Source: CAZEAN01 sp964510225
Lineage (GTDB): Bacteria > Planctomycetota > Planctomycetia > Isosphaerales > Isosphaeraceae
Assembly (NCBI GenBank): GCA_964510225.1
Contig: CAZEAN010000156.1
Span: 1 to 13,520 of the forward strand
Direction: 5' to 3'
DNA: 13,520 nt
Below are positions 1 through 7,581 of this stretch, one piece after another (position 1 is the stretch's first letter; the number at the start of each line of letters is the position of its first letter). The notes below the pieces were generated by a model. It made no database searches. It saw only the letters and a list, made by a program, of their open reading frames with translations, and was not told where the DNA came from. Position numbers and translations under genes: made by a program.

Positions 1-1
1 C

Positions 2-457
2 GCACCATTTATTTTTGACGATCGGATTGTGGGGTACGAGCCCGCCGAATCGATCTCAAAACTAAAGGGGGGGAACTCCAATTGGCGAGGCCCAATCTGG
101 TTCCCCACCTCCTTCCTCTTGATTGAGTCACTCCGGAAGCTCGGGAAGGCCTGGGGGCCTGCCGACCGTGTCCGGATCCGAGGTCGACAATTTACCTACG
201 GCGCCCTCGCCGGTGATCTCGCTGACCGACTGATCTCGATCTTCCGACGCAACAAAAACGACCAACGTCCTGTATTTGGTGGGAGTACCAAGTTTCAGGA
301 AGACCCCTATTGGCGTGATGAACTTCTCTTCTACGAGTATTTTCACGGCGATAACGGCGCCGGGCTCGGGGCTTCTCATCAAACCGGCTGGACTGCCCTC
401 GTCGCATCCCTGATCGACGAATGGCGTGATCAAGCAAAGGTAATCGATCAGTCGTAA
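2..457 (+). CDS. GH63/trehalase-like glucosidase, C-terminal fragment (5' end outside window)
   Basis: The reading frame is open from the first complete codon at position 2, so the gene begins upstream and only about 151 C-terminal residues are visible. The GTG at 29 is internal, not a credible start. The fragment carries NWRGPIW early on (about residues 28-34 of the visible part), a motif typical of the (alpha/alpha)6 barrel in GH63 and related GH37 enzymes. Near the end is YEYFHGDNGAGLGASHQTGW, which corresponds in position to the EKY...GFGWTNGV segment of trehalases. Its glutamate may be the catalytic base, which is inference. Bacterial relatives are usually several hundred residues long and hydrolyse alpha-glucosidic or mannosylglycerate-type linkages, but the substrate cannot be told from this end. 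It stops 26 bp from the converging bisphosphatase gene. No terminator hairpin is visible in that gap. Confidence 0.78.
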   Translation, partial: APFIFDDRIVGYEPAESISKLKGGNSNWRGPIWFPTSFLLIESLRKLGKAWGPADRVRIRGRQFTYGALAGDLADRLISIFRRNKNDQRPVFGGSTKFQEDPYWRDELLFYEYFHGDNGAGLGASHQTGWTALVASLIDEWRDQAKVIDQS

Positions 458-483
458 CAAGCCTATCGTGCCCTCAATTACGA

Positions 484-2448
484 TTACTCGCCGGGTTCTT
501 CGGAGATCAGGTTGTTCCGGTAGGCCTCGCAGAGCCGTTCCAGCAGCCTGATCCGATTCCGGAGATCTTCTCCACGCTCGGTGTCTTCATTCGTCCGAGC
601 TGAATCCCGACGACGAATCTCGGTCACCATCGGGATGATATCAACTCCATCGCGGACGGCAGCACCGACCGATTCGAAGTGGTGATGTCGGGCCAACATC
701 GAGCGATTGGGTTCCAAGACAAGCGTGTAGCCGTAGTCACCATACGCCTCAGAAAAGGCGCCGTCGATGGTGATCGCCTTCCCTGATCGCTTGATCGGTG
801 CCTCCCCTTGCTCAATCTTGACGGGGACATGCCCATTCACGATCAGGCCATCGTTGGGATCAAGACCAAACTCTTCAAGGACTTTGTTACAGAACCATTC
901 TTCATGAATAAGTTGAAAGTAGGGGTTTTTGGTTTCGACACGAATATCATGATCATCGACCAAATCGTTTTCGAACGTAGCGATCTTATTTTTTCCGAAG
1001 AGCGGCGAACGAGGCCCGCTCCAGAGGTACCAGAGCAGATCGAGATCAGCAGTCTCTCGCTGGTGGAGCGACCGCGCAATGACGGTGTCGAGGGCATCGA
1101 AGAGGGCTCGACCTCGTCTTGATTCCCCGTCAACAACAAAGGACTGGAACTCGCCATCCTCATCCACCGGGAGGCAACCATGAAAAATCAGATTGTTATC
1201 CCTTGTCACATACATTGATCCGTGTGAGACCAGAAATTTCATATGGTCCCAGAGCGTCTGACTCGCCATAAAAGACTGCCGGATCCGGTCCAAACAGTAG
1301 CGCTCCTCCGCCGAGAGTTTGTATGGGTCGATCGGGTCAATGGTCGGAAACTCGTTGTCCCGGAGTCGGTAGGTGGTACCATCAATCTCGATTGTCCCGG
1401 TCTCGAGATTCATTCGGTGAAGGAGACGCCGGTCGTCCATCTCGAAGGCCGGATTGCGTTCGATCAGCTGACCTTCGAGCTTGAATTGCATCACGGCCGC
1501 GGCTTTCTGAAGCCGGGCAATCGTGATCGAATCTCGGAGTCCAACGTCCGATTTCGGCCGATACGATGCTGCGGGATCGTCGCTGTAAACGTGTCGGATG
1601 AGGTGCTCGAGAGGCTGGAGCGTAATCCCATATCCTTCTTCGAGTTGGGTAAGGCGTCGGTAACGCGCCGAGATCCGGAGGACGTGGGCGATCAAGGCGT
1701 GGTGGCCGAGACAGGCACCATACCAAGCGACGTCGTGATTACCCCAAATGAATGAAACACTCGGGAGGTGAGTCAAGTACTCGACCACCTGATCGCCTCG
1801 GGGACCGCGATCGTAGCAATCTCCGTCGAGAATCAACTCTTGAACCGCTAGGTTTCGGAGGACGCGGACTGTGAGCCGAATCAAGTGGAATGCGCGATGG
1901 TGCTTGATCAACGCATCGATCATCGCGTCGAAGTAGGCGGTGCTCCGTCCGCTTGATGGCTGGTGCAAGAGTTCGTGAAATAATTCGTCATAGTCTGGTG
2001 GGAAGACACGTGCCGCACTCGCAAGACTCCGACCCTTCGCAAGACTCCGGACCACATCAAAGAGATCAAGTAGAATCCTTTTGATCAATGAATGATTATC
2101 TTGTGCATCCGGATTTTCAAGTAGCAGAAGTCCCAACGTCTCTTTGGGATAAAAAACCAGTTTCAAAAACTCAGCGATCTCCTCAGGAGTCCGACGTGGC
2201 TCAAGTAAGCGATCTACTAACGGCCGGATGGTCCCGGAGGCGTTATTAATCACATGACGAAACTTGGCAAACTCCCCATGGACATCGCTGATGACGTGGA
2301 TCGTCCCTTTTTGGAGGGTCAATTCAGCCGAGAGGCGTGCGATCTCCGCAACTGCAGCGTCGATTGTGGGGAAGTCTTGGGCGATCGGACTGAGGATCGC
2401 GCGTTCCCAGCTCGCTGAATGACGATCACTCGCGGCTTCCGTAGGCAT
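484..2448 (-). CDS. fbp: Fructose-1,6-bisphosphatase, class III
   Basis: This cytoplasmic gluconeogenic enzyme would hydrolyse fructose-1,6-bisphosphate to fructose-6-phosphate. The 654-residue length is close to the Bacillus-type class III enzyme (about 670). Calcineurin-like metallophosphatase motifs occur in order: SDVHGE at residues 54-59, GDCYDRGPRGD at 209-219 and WGNHD at 235-239. They are followed by class III signatures HGCLPVDEDG near 423, SPLFGKNKIATFE near 481 and NGHVPVK near 538. These supply the two-metal site ligands. I prefer ATG at 2448, because GGAG lies 8 nt upstream. The open frame extends 13 codons further to a TTG at 2487, which lacks a visible ribosome-binding site. 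The gene is divergent from the phosphodiesterase-like gene and convergent with the glucosidase. Nothing in the sequence shows specific regulation. Function is secure at family level; the start is moderately secure. Confidence 0.93.
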   Translation of the reverse strand: MPTEAASDRHSASWERAILSPIAQDFPTIDAAVAEIARLSAELTLQKGTIHVISDVHGEFAKFRHVINNASGTIRPLVDRLLEPRRTPEEIAEFLKLVFYPKETLGLLLLENPDAQDNHSLIKRILLDLFDVVRSLAKGRSLASAARVFPPDYDELFHELLHQPSSGRSTAYFDAMIDALIKHHRAFHLIRLTVRVLRNLAVQELILDGDCYDRGPRGDQVVEYLTHLPSVSFIWGNHDVAWYGACLGHHALIAHVLRISARYRRLTQLEEGYGITLQPLEHLIRHVYSDDPAASYRPKSDVGLRDSITIARLQKAAAVMQFKLEGQLIERNPAFEMDDRRLLHRMNLETGTIEIDGTTYRLRDNEFPTIDPIDPYKLSAEERYCLDRIRQSFMASQTLWDHMKFLVSHGSMYVTRDNNLIFHGCLPVDEDGEFQSFVVDGESRRGRALFDALDTVIARSLHQRETADLDLLWYLWSGPRSPLFGKNKIATFENDLVDDHDIRVETKNPYFQLIHEEWFCNKVLEEFGLDPNDGLIVNGHVPVKIEQGEAPIKRSGKAITIDGAFSEAYGDYGYTLVLEPNRSMLARHHHFESVGAAVRDGVDIIPMVTEIRRRDSARTNEDTERGEDLRNRIRLLERLCEAYRNNLISEEPGE

Positions 2449-2456
2449 CCGAGAGT

Positions 2457-2460
2457 CTCC
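2457..2460 (-). promoter_or_regulatory. Ribosome-binding site deciding the fbp start
   Basis: On the minus strand this reads GGAG and sits 8 nt before the ATG at 2448. The alternative upstream TTG at 2487 has no purine-rich element at the right distance. This favours the shorter 654-residue product. Confidence 0.5.
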
Positions 2461-2652
2461 GAGGGTGAGGCGAAGGTCTTCCGACAATCAGTGCTAGAAT
2501 TTCATCGAAGTGGAACAGAGAACAACGGCTCAACAGAACAGCTGATCATCCTCGGTCGCGGGACAACTACTTGAGCCCCCTGATTCGTGAGTCGAGGGGC
2601 TCAGAAGCCGAGCGTGTTGCTTGGTTCGGACCCGTCAACTCTTGTACGCTAC

Positions 2653-2680
2653 TTGTATTGGTTGATTCGAGAGGTATATT
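2653..2680 (+). promoter_or_regulatory. Possible sigma70-type promoter for the MBL-fold hydrolase gene
   Basis: A TATATT hexamer at 2675-2680 is a good -10 candidate. It is preceded at 16 bp by TTGTAT (2653-2658), a weak -35. Transcription would begin near 2687 and give a roughly 25-nt leader containing the strong ribosome-binding site. It lies in the divergent spacer between fbp and this gene. It is a visual match only, in an organism whose promoter consensus I cannot verify. Confidence 0.35.
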
Positions 2681-2698
2681 AGCCCTATTGGGCAAACT

Positions 2699-2704
2699 GG
2701 AGGA
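2699..2704 (+). promoter_or_regulatory. Ribosome-binding site deciding the 2712 start
   Basis: GGAGGA lies 7 nt before the ATG at 2712. It is the strongest Shine-Dalgarno match in this spacer and rules in favour of 2712 over the upstream in-frame TTG at 2571, which would add 47 residues with no resemblance to the fold. Confidence 0.75.
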
Positions 2705-2711
2705 TTGCGAC

Positions 2712-3500
2712 ATGAAAGTCACCATGGTTCCCTCTACCGTCTCCGGCGTCGTTGGAGATCCGGTCCAATACGGGACTTCCTACATCATCAACGATACCTT
2801 GGCGATTGATGCGGGAACACTGGGTTTCTACCGTGGACCGGCAGAGCAAGAGCGGATTACCGATGTCTTGATCTCGCATTCTCATGCTGACCACATCGCG
2901 TCACTCCCTATTTTCGTTGAAAACGTTTTCTCGGCGAAGCCGAACTGTGTCACGATCCACGGCAGCAGCGACGTCCTAAGCTGCCTCCGATCGGATGTCT
3001 TCAATGACCGCGTCTGGCCGGACTTCCTGAAACTCTCGGAAGGTCCGATGAAAGAAACGCCGTTGATGAAAGTGAGCCAGATGGAAGCGGGGCAGACGCT
3101 TCGATTTGGCGACCTCGAAATCACGACCGTCGCTGTCGATCACCTTGTCCCGACGCTAGGGTTTATTATCCGCGAAGGGGATAAGGTCGTCGTGATTCCG
3201 TCCGACACAGGTCCCACGGAGGAGATCTGGCGGCAAGTCAATGCATTGCCGAGAGTCGATGCAGTGTTCCTCGAAGTCTGCTTTCCGGACGCCATGATCG
3301 GACTCGCCAACGCTTCAAAACATTTTGTGCCTTCGACCTTCAAAGAAGAAGTGCTGAAGGTCAACGGTTCCGGAGTCAAGTGCCCCTTCTTTGCTGTCCA
3401 CATCAAGGCAAGATTCCGCGAGGCGGTTCTGAAGGAACTCCAAGAATTGCAAGTCCCTGGGCTCGAAATCGCACGGTTTGGTATCCCCTATGTCTTCTAA
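2712..3500 (+). CDS. MBL-fold hydrolase, class II cyclic-nucleotide phosphodiesterase-like
   Basis: A 262-residue soluble protein with no signal peptide. It shows the metallo-beta-lactamase HxHxDH motif (HSHADH, residues 56-61), an upstream AIDAG strand, VDH near 143-144, SDTG at 164-167 and a late histidine in VHIK near 230. Together these form a two-metal hydrolase site. FLEVCFPD at 186-193 followed by SKH near 202-204 resembles the class II cAMP phosphodiesterase family (yeast PDE1 type) more than glyoxalase II or RNase Z. A plausible reaction is hydrolysis of a cyclic nucleotide or related phosphodiester, but bacterial members are little studied and another substrate is possible. The start at ATG 2712 is supported by GGAGGA 7 nt upstream. 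The gene precedes the cytochrome pair on the same strand with a 226-bp gap, so cotranscription is uncertain. No terminator is visible after it. Confidence 0.82.
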   Translation: MKVTMVPSTVSGVVGDPVQYGTSYIINDTLAIDAGTLGFYRGPAEQERITDVLISHSHADHIASLPIFVENVFSAKPNCVTIHGSSDVLSCLRSDVFNDRVWPDFLKLSEGPMKETPLMKVSQMEAGQTLRFGDLEITTVAVDHLVPTLGFIIREGDKVVVIPSDTGPTEEIWRQVNALPRVDAVFLEVCFPDAMIGLANASKHFVPSTFKEEVLKVNGSGVKCPFFAVHIKARFREAVLKELQELQVPGLEIARFGIPYVF

Positions 3501-3726
3501 ATCTTGAACTCACTCATCCGGTTATCACCGTTTCAACGCCTCAACTGGTCATTGATCTTAATCACCCTGACCGGTCTACACTGCAACTGTGGAGCTTAAC
3601 GCTTCAACTCTTACGATGTTGCAAATCGCCCTCGTTCCAGGGTCTACTCCAGCCCGATAGCAAGAATATGGCAGTCAGTCTCGGGATCCTCTGGCGTCAG
3701 CACCTCTCACTCCGGGATGAGTTCTC

Positions 3727-5238
3727 ATGGTCCGACTTCATTATGTCTGGTCCCTTGCATTAGTCAGCTACATTGGGTTGGCAACATGTCAGGCTCAGCA
3801 AACACCACTCGACCTTACGCGCCCGATTCGTGGTGAAGCGCCGAACGGGGTTCCACTCCGCTTCCTCGGGACCAACTCTTGCAGTTCGAACGCTTGTCAC
3901 AATCGTGGTAATGAGCGCGGTGCCGTTGAGCTGAGTCTGTTTGAGCCACGGACCTATTGGGAACACGGCTACTGGCGGCGCTTCGACCCCCATGCTGAGT
4001 CGTTCAATGTGCTCGGCAATGACGAGTCAGAACAGATTCTCCGGTCGTTCCGTCGACTCGATCCCAATCAGCCTGCTGATGCCCGTTCGGATGGCCTCTG
4101 TCTAAGCTGTCACGTCCATCAGAATTTCAGCAACTCCTTCCGTACTCCTCAGTTTGCCCTCACCGATGGCGTCGGTTGTGAAGGATGTCACGGGGCCTCC
4201 GAATATTGGTCTGCTGCCCACGTTCGTGGCGACTGGGATTATCGGTCACGTGAAGAGAAGGCCGCGCTGGGATTTGTTCCACTCGACTCACTCGCTGATC
4301 GTGCCCGATCGTGCACCCCTTGCCATGTCGGTTCTTCGTACAAAGATCCAGTTCATGGACTTGTAGAGGTCAATCACGATTTGATCGCAGCTGGCCACCC
4401 AAGGCTCCAGTTCGAGTTCTCCTCCTACCATGCCCGTTATCCTCGTCACTGGAGCGATCTGGATGAACGAGCTGCCGACCCCACGTACGAACTAAGAGCA
4501 TGGATCGTCGGCCAACTTGCGACCTCGGAGGCTTCGTTAAAATTACTGGAGGCCCGTGCGGCACGAGCGTCCATGCCATTAGAAGCGTCAGCTGGATCTT
4601 CGGACGACTCGGATCTGATTCAGCGCACGGACTACGTTCACACTGGGCCATGGCCTGAATTCTCTGAATACAATTGCTTTGCGTGCCATCATAATCTCAA
4701 GGGCGGTATCCGTGATGGTGTTGCAGGACTCGGAGGATCGCCAGGATCAATGCCTTGGGGAACCTGGTATCAATCGATGCTGGATCCACTTGGATCGTTG
4801 ATCAGACCAAGAGCGAGCGACTGGCCTGCCTCGTTGCAATCCCTGAGGGCAGAAATGGGGTTGCCGGCACCAGACGAAAGACTCGTCACTGAGCGAGCGG
4901 GCGCCGCGAGTTCGGTCATCGGGCAATGGCTCGATCAAGCAAACAGTACCCAGCTTGGCCTCGAAGATCATCGCGAACTTCTTGAGTGGATCGTGGCAAC
5001 AGTCGGCGACCCAGAGAAGAACCCAACCTGGGAAGAGAATGCTCAAGCTTATCTCGGCCTAGTTGCCATCTACGTTTCCCAGTCCGAACTACGATCCGAT
5101 CCGTCCGACATTGTGCTCCGAGCCCAGCTCGAAGCCATAGCAGAAGCGTTACGATTTGAGGTAGGCTCAGGGAATCCTGAGGATTATCGATCGGACGTCC
5201 TTCCCAAGGTCCTTTCCGCCACCGATCACGGCAATTGA
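3727..5238 (+). CDS. Exported pentaheme c-type cytochrome (c554-like)
   Basis: A 503-residue protein with a hydrophobic N-terminal segment (about residues 7-20) and likely signal peptidase I cleavage after CQA, so it probably acts in the periplasm. Five covalent heme motifs are visible: an unusual CX4CH (CSSNACH, 52-58), then CLSCH at 125, CEGCH at 151, CTPCH at 196 and CFACHH at 317. A conserved region between hemes 1 and 2 (TYWEHGYWRRFDPHA) resembles the W...H motif of the cytochrome c554 family and may supply distal ligands. AAGHP (221-225) and PRHWSDLDE (239-247) recur in the next gene. The last 180 residues have no heme and look helical. It probably carries electrons or acts as a multiheme redox enzyme; substrate unknown. 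The ribosome-binding site is weak (GGGA, 9 nt before ATG). The gene ends 13 bp before its paralogue, indicating an operon. LATC at residues 18-21 is a poor lipobox, so a lipoprotein is less likely. Confidence 0.88.
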   Translation: MVRLHYVWSLALVSYIGLATCQAQQTPLDLTRPIRGEAPNGVPLRFLGTNSCSSNACHNRGNERGAVELSLFEPRTYWEHGYWRRFDPHAESFNVLGNDESEQILRSFRRLDPNQPADARSDGLCLSCHVHQNFSNSFRTPQFALTDGVGCEGCHGASEYWSAAHVRGDWDYRSREEKAALGFVPLDSLADRARSCTPCHVGSSYKDPVHGLVEVNHDLIAAGHPRLQFEFSSYHARYPRHWSDLDERAADPTYELRAWIVGQLATSEASLKLLEARAARASMPLEASAGSSDDSDLIQRTDYVHTGPWPEFSEYNCFACHHNLKGGIRDGVAGLGGSPGSMPWGTWYQSMLDPLGSLIRPRASDWPASLQSLRAEMGLPAPDERLVTERAGAASSVIGQWLDQANSTQLGLEDHRELLEWIVATVGDPEKNPTWEENAQAYLGLVAIYVSQSELRSDPSDIVLRAQLEAIAEALRFEVGSGNPEDYRSDVLPKVLSATDHGN

Positions 5239-5244
5239 GGGAGA
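5237..5244 (+). promoter_or_regulatory. Ribosome-binding site overlapping the upstream stop codon
   Basis: GAGGGAGA overlaps the TGA stop (5236-5238) of the first pentaheme gene and lies 7 nt before the ATG at 5252. This arrangement supports translation of both genes from one transcript, possibly with coupling. Confidence 0.65.
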
Positions 5245-5251
5245 TCCGACT

Positions 5252-7147
5252 ATGAATGCTCGGTGGTTTCAAGAACAACAACGATCGATCTACTTTGGGT
5301 CCGCAGTGGGCTTCCTCCTGCTCATGACCAGTGCCGCGCTCGGTCAAGAGGACTGGCCTCCCGGACTGAAAACTGAGGCGATGCGGACCAATGTATATCG
5401 GGGAGCAAGTGATTGCGCTCGATGCCACATTCGTCCAGGCCCAAACGATAATCCTGAGAACAATGAAACGGGTAGCTTGGAGTGGTGCTTACTGACCGAA
5501 TTCTCCACATGGAGGACAGTCGATAAACATTCAATGGCTTATGTTGTTCTCTTGGGTCCCCGCGCCGAATTAATGGGCAAGAAGCTGGGAATCGAAAATG
5601 TCACGAAGCCAGAATCCGGTTGCGTAAGTTGTCACGCACAGAACTTCCCCGAACAGCAGCCAGATGGGGGCGGTTTTGATTTCCGAGATGGGATCAATTG
5701 CGAAGTGTGTCACGGTCCCTCAGGACTCAACACCGGATGGTTTGGCCCCCACTCAGAAACTTCCTGGCGCCTCAAATCACCCGCTGAAAAAGAAGAAGAG
5801 TTCGGGATGATCGATCTCCGTAACCCAGCCACGAAGTCGGAGATCTGCCTCTCCTGTCACATAGGTAATGCTGAGCTTGGCCGAGTCGTCACTCACCCAA
5901 TGTATGCAGCTGGCCATCCGCCATTGCCTAGCATTGATGTCGCCCGGTTCATCAAGAACATCCCCAGACACTGGCGTGATCTTGATGAAGTTCCTTGGTG
6001 GGAGTCTCAAGAGGCTGCTCAGGTCCAAGATGACTACGGATACAGTTCGACAAAACATGTCGAAACGGAACTAACAATCGTAGGTAACATCATCGCTCTT
6101 CGAGACTCAATGGGTCTTCTTGCTGCTCGAGCCGAGCTGTCTGACGCATCGAAGGAAAACTTACACAAGTGGCCGGAGTTAGCTCTGAACAGACAAGTTC
6201 GAGACGATGACCGATTCAATGACCCGAATCAATTTCCGCAACTGGCAAAGACTCGATGGCCAGAGATGGCACTTACTCATACCGACTGCTCTGCCTGCCA
6301 CCATGACTTGCAGGAACCGGGATGGAGGCAACTCCGTGGCTATGTAGCAACTCCCGGTCGTCCTCTGCCCCGATCCTTCCCGACGGCTTTGATTGACATC
6401 ACGATCAAGCAATTTGGTGACCATACGGATCAAAGCAATTTCGATAACCGATTACTCAAATTGATTACTGCCTTCGATCGTCGTCCGTTCGGCGACCATC
6501 GGACCGTGGCAAGCGCAGCACGAGAGCTTCAGCAATGGGCTGATGAGTTTCATGAGACACGTTTGGTCGGACAGCCGTTCGACGAAGCTACTGCTCTTGA
6601 GATACTCAGAGCAATTTGTGCTCAGACAGGCGATCAGATTCCTGACTATGACACCGCACGCCAATTGTCGTCCGCCATCCAAGTCATCTATCGCGAATGG
6701 GCAGATCGTCGCTCGGATGATTCGGACGAGGGTGGTGACGCGATCAGAGAGATTATCGACCCTTGGAGCGATCAGTATGTCCTTGGTCGGTACCCCAACA
6801 GTTCGGATCGCGATCAGCTTTCACTTAAGATTCTGCGTGAGGCATCAGGACAGCCTGGATTGTCTGACTTGCTCGCTTGGGTCCCGGAGTGGAATTGGCA
6901 GTTTGATGACCTTGGCCAATATTACGAACTGACTCGAAATAATAGTGTTCTTGAGGAACTTCAAGGTACTCTTACCACTGGGAAACTCCGAGAAGAGTAC
7001 AGCAAGCCGAAGTTCAGTGATCCCCTCCAGGACATCAACGATAGTGGGCTCTCAATCGCGTTAGAGTCATCCGCCGATTACGATCCGATGGTGTTCGTCA
7101 TCCAATTGCAAGAAATCCAGCGGCTTTTGGATGATATCGACGAATGA
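5252..7147 (+). CDS. Exported pentaheme c-type cytochrome, second paralogue
   Basis: A 631-residue protein with a Sec signal (hydrophobic core about residues 14-30, cleavage after ALG at 31), so likely periplasmic. Five CX2CH motifs occur: CARCH at 55, CVSCH at 124, CEVCH at 150, CLSCH at 199 and CSACHH at 346. Spacing follows the preceding gene closely (69, 26, 49, 147 residues against 73, 26, 45, 121). AAGHP (219-223) and PRHWRDLDE (238-246) are shared, so the two are paralogues. The STWRTVDKHSMAY segment between hemes 1 and 2 matches the c554-type region. Here heme 1 is an ordinary CX2CH where the paralogue has CX4CH. About 280 C-terminal residues lack hemes and are charged and probably helical. 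They could be a partner-binding module; I do not recognise a family for them. The gene is second in a two-gene operon and is followed by a strong terminator. Confidence 0.88.
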   Translation: MNARWFQEQQRSIYFGSAVGFLLLMTSAALGQEDWPPGLKTEAMRTNVYRGASDCARCHIRPGPNDNPENNETGSLEWCLLTEFSTWRTVDKHSMAYVVLLGPRAELMGKKLGIENVTKPESGCVSCHAQNFPEQQPDGGGFDFRDGINCEVCHGPSGLNTGWFGPHSETSWRLKSPAEKEEEFGMIDLRNPATKSEICLSCHIGNAELGRVVTHPMYAAGHPPLPSIDVARFIKNIPRHWRDLDEVPWWESQEAAQVQDDYGYSSTKHVETELTIVGNIIALRDSMGLLAARAELSDASKENLHKWPELALNRQVRDDDRFNDPNQFPQLAKTRWPEMALTHTDCSACHHDLQEPGWRQLRGYVATPGRPLPRSFPTALIDITIKQFGDHTDQSNFDNRLLKLITAFDRRPFGDHRTVASAARELQQWADEFHETRLVGQPFDEATALEILRAICAQTGDQIPDYDTARQLSSAIQVIYREWADRRSDDSDEGGDAIREIIDPWSDQYVLGRYPNSSDRDQLSLKILREASGQPGLSDLLAWVPEWNWQFDDLGQYYELTRNNSVLEELQGTLTTGKLREEYSKPKFSDPLQDINDSGLSIALESSADYDPMVFVIQLQEIQRLLDDIDE

Positions 7148-7187
7148 GCTATATCTGTTAGTAAGCACTACCTATTGAGCACTCGAC

Positions 7188-7233
7188 AAAGCACAAGACG
7201 CATGAGTCATCGCTCATGCGTCTTGTGCTTTTT
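7188..7233 (+). terminator. Rho-independent terminator of the pentaheme operon
   Basis: A perfect inverted repeat runs from 7188-7206 to 7213-7231, with a 6-nt loop (TCATCG) and a run of T at 7229-7233. It lies 41 bp after the stop of the second pentaheme gene. Only AAA precedes the left arm, so it should work mainly on the plus strand. Confidence 0.9.
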
Positions 7234-7261
7234 ATGGATCTCATCCTCATTGATTACCCAC

Positions 7262-7290
7262 AACTCGGTGAGCCAGATCAAAGCCGAGTT
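7262..7290. repeat. Small inverted repeat in the intergenic region
   Basis: AACTCGG (7262-7268) and CCGAGTT (7284-7290) are perfect inverted copies around a 15-nt loop, with no T tract. It could be an operator-like site or chance. No nearby promoter explains it. Confidence 0.3.
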
Positions 7291-7504
7291 CTGAGTAATT
7301 GAAAGATTGGATGAACGAGTACGAATCGCAGGTGCGTTCTCCAATCGTCGGGAAGGGCCCCTCAAAACTAATCAAGCAAAGCGACGAATCTTCAGGGAAC
7401 ATGTGGCGACGTCAATTCTAAATTGCATCCAAAACCGTTTTCCTAATTGCAGGAAGAAAGTGAGAGTCTAGAAAACGAGGTCATCATCTTAACGCATTCA
7501 ATAA

Positions 7505-7551
7505 GGAAAGACTGTCACAGAGGCAGGCCAGGCCTCAGTGACAGTCTTTCC
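7505..7551 (-). terminator. Terminator-like hairpin after the decaheme gene
   Basis: A 14-bp perfect stem pairs 7505-7518 with 7538-7551. An A/A mismatch follows, then a further 5-bp stem (7520-7524 with 7532-7536) and a 7-nt loop. Read on the minus strand it starts 31 nt after the decaheme stop, and the right arm continues into CTTTCCTTATT, an imperfect T-rich tail. The mirror direction lacks a T run, so I assign it to the minus strand. Confidence 0.75.
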
Positions 7552-7581
7552 GGTGAAGAGGCGGACTATGAGTCTAAGGAC

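Larger units (their letters stand above)
7148..7581. other. Intergenic region between convergent cytochrome genes
   Basis: This 434-bp stretch separates the tail ends of the pentaheme operon and the decaheme gene. It holds a strong plus-strand terminator near its left end, a smaller inverted repeat at 7262-7290, and a minus-strand terminator-like hairpin near its right end. Between 7291 and 7504 I see no gene, RNA or clear motif. The short frame beginning at 7447 crosses the right hairpin and runs into the decaheme gene, and it has no coding character. Confidence 0.7.

Noticed and set aside
1243..1755. Plus-strand open frame of 170 codons opposite fbp
   Set aside because: It lies entirely inside the well-supported bisphosphatase gene on the other strand and shows no family motif.
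2571..2711. 47-residue N-terminal extension of the MBL-fold hydrolase
   Set aside because: It begins at a TTG without a ribosome-binding site, contains a promoter-like element, and does not belong to the fold, whereas ATG 2712 has GGAGGA at ideal spacing.
3501..3726. Search for a promoter or terminator between the hydrolase and the first cytochrome
   Set aside because: Only weak hexamer matches (for example TTGCAA with no good -10) and no stable hairpin with a T run were seen.
3380..3763. Plus-strand frame bridging the hydrolase end and the first cytochrome start
   Set aside because: It overlaps both real genes in another frame, the translation is low in coding character, and no start signal is present.
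3778..3789. Possible lipobox (LATC) in the first pentaheme cytochrome
   Set aside because: Threonine directly before the cysteine is atypical for bacterial lipoboxes, and a normal signal peptidase I site follows two residues later.
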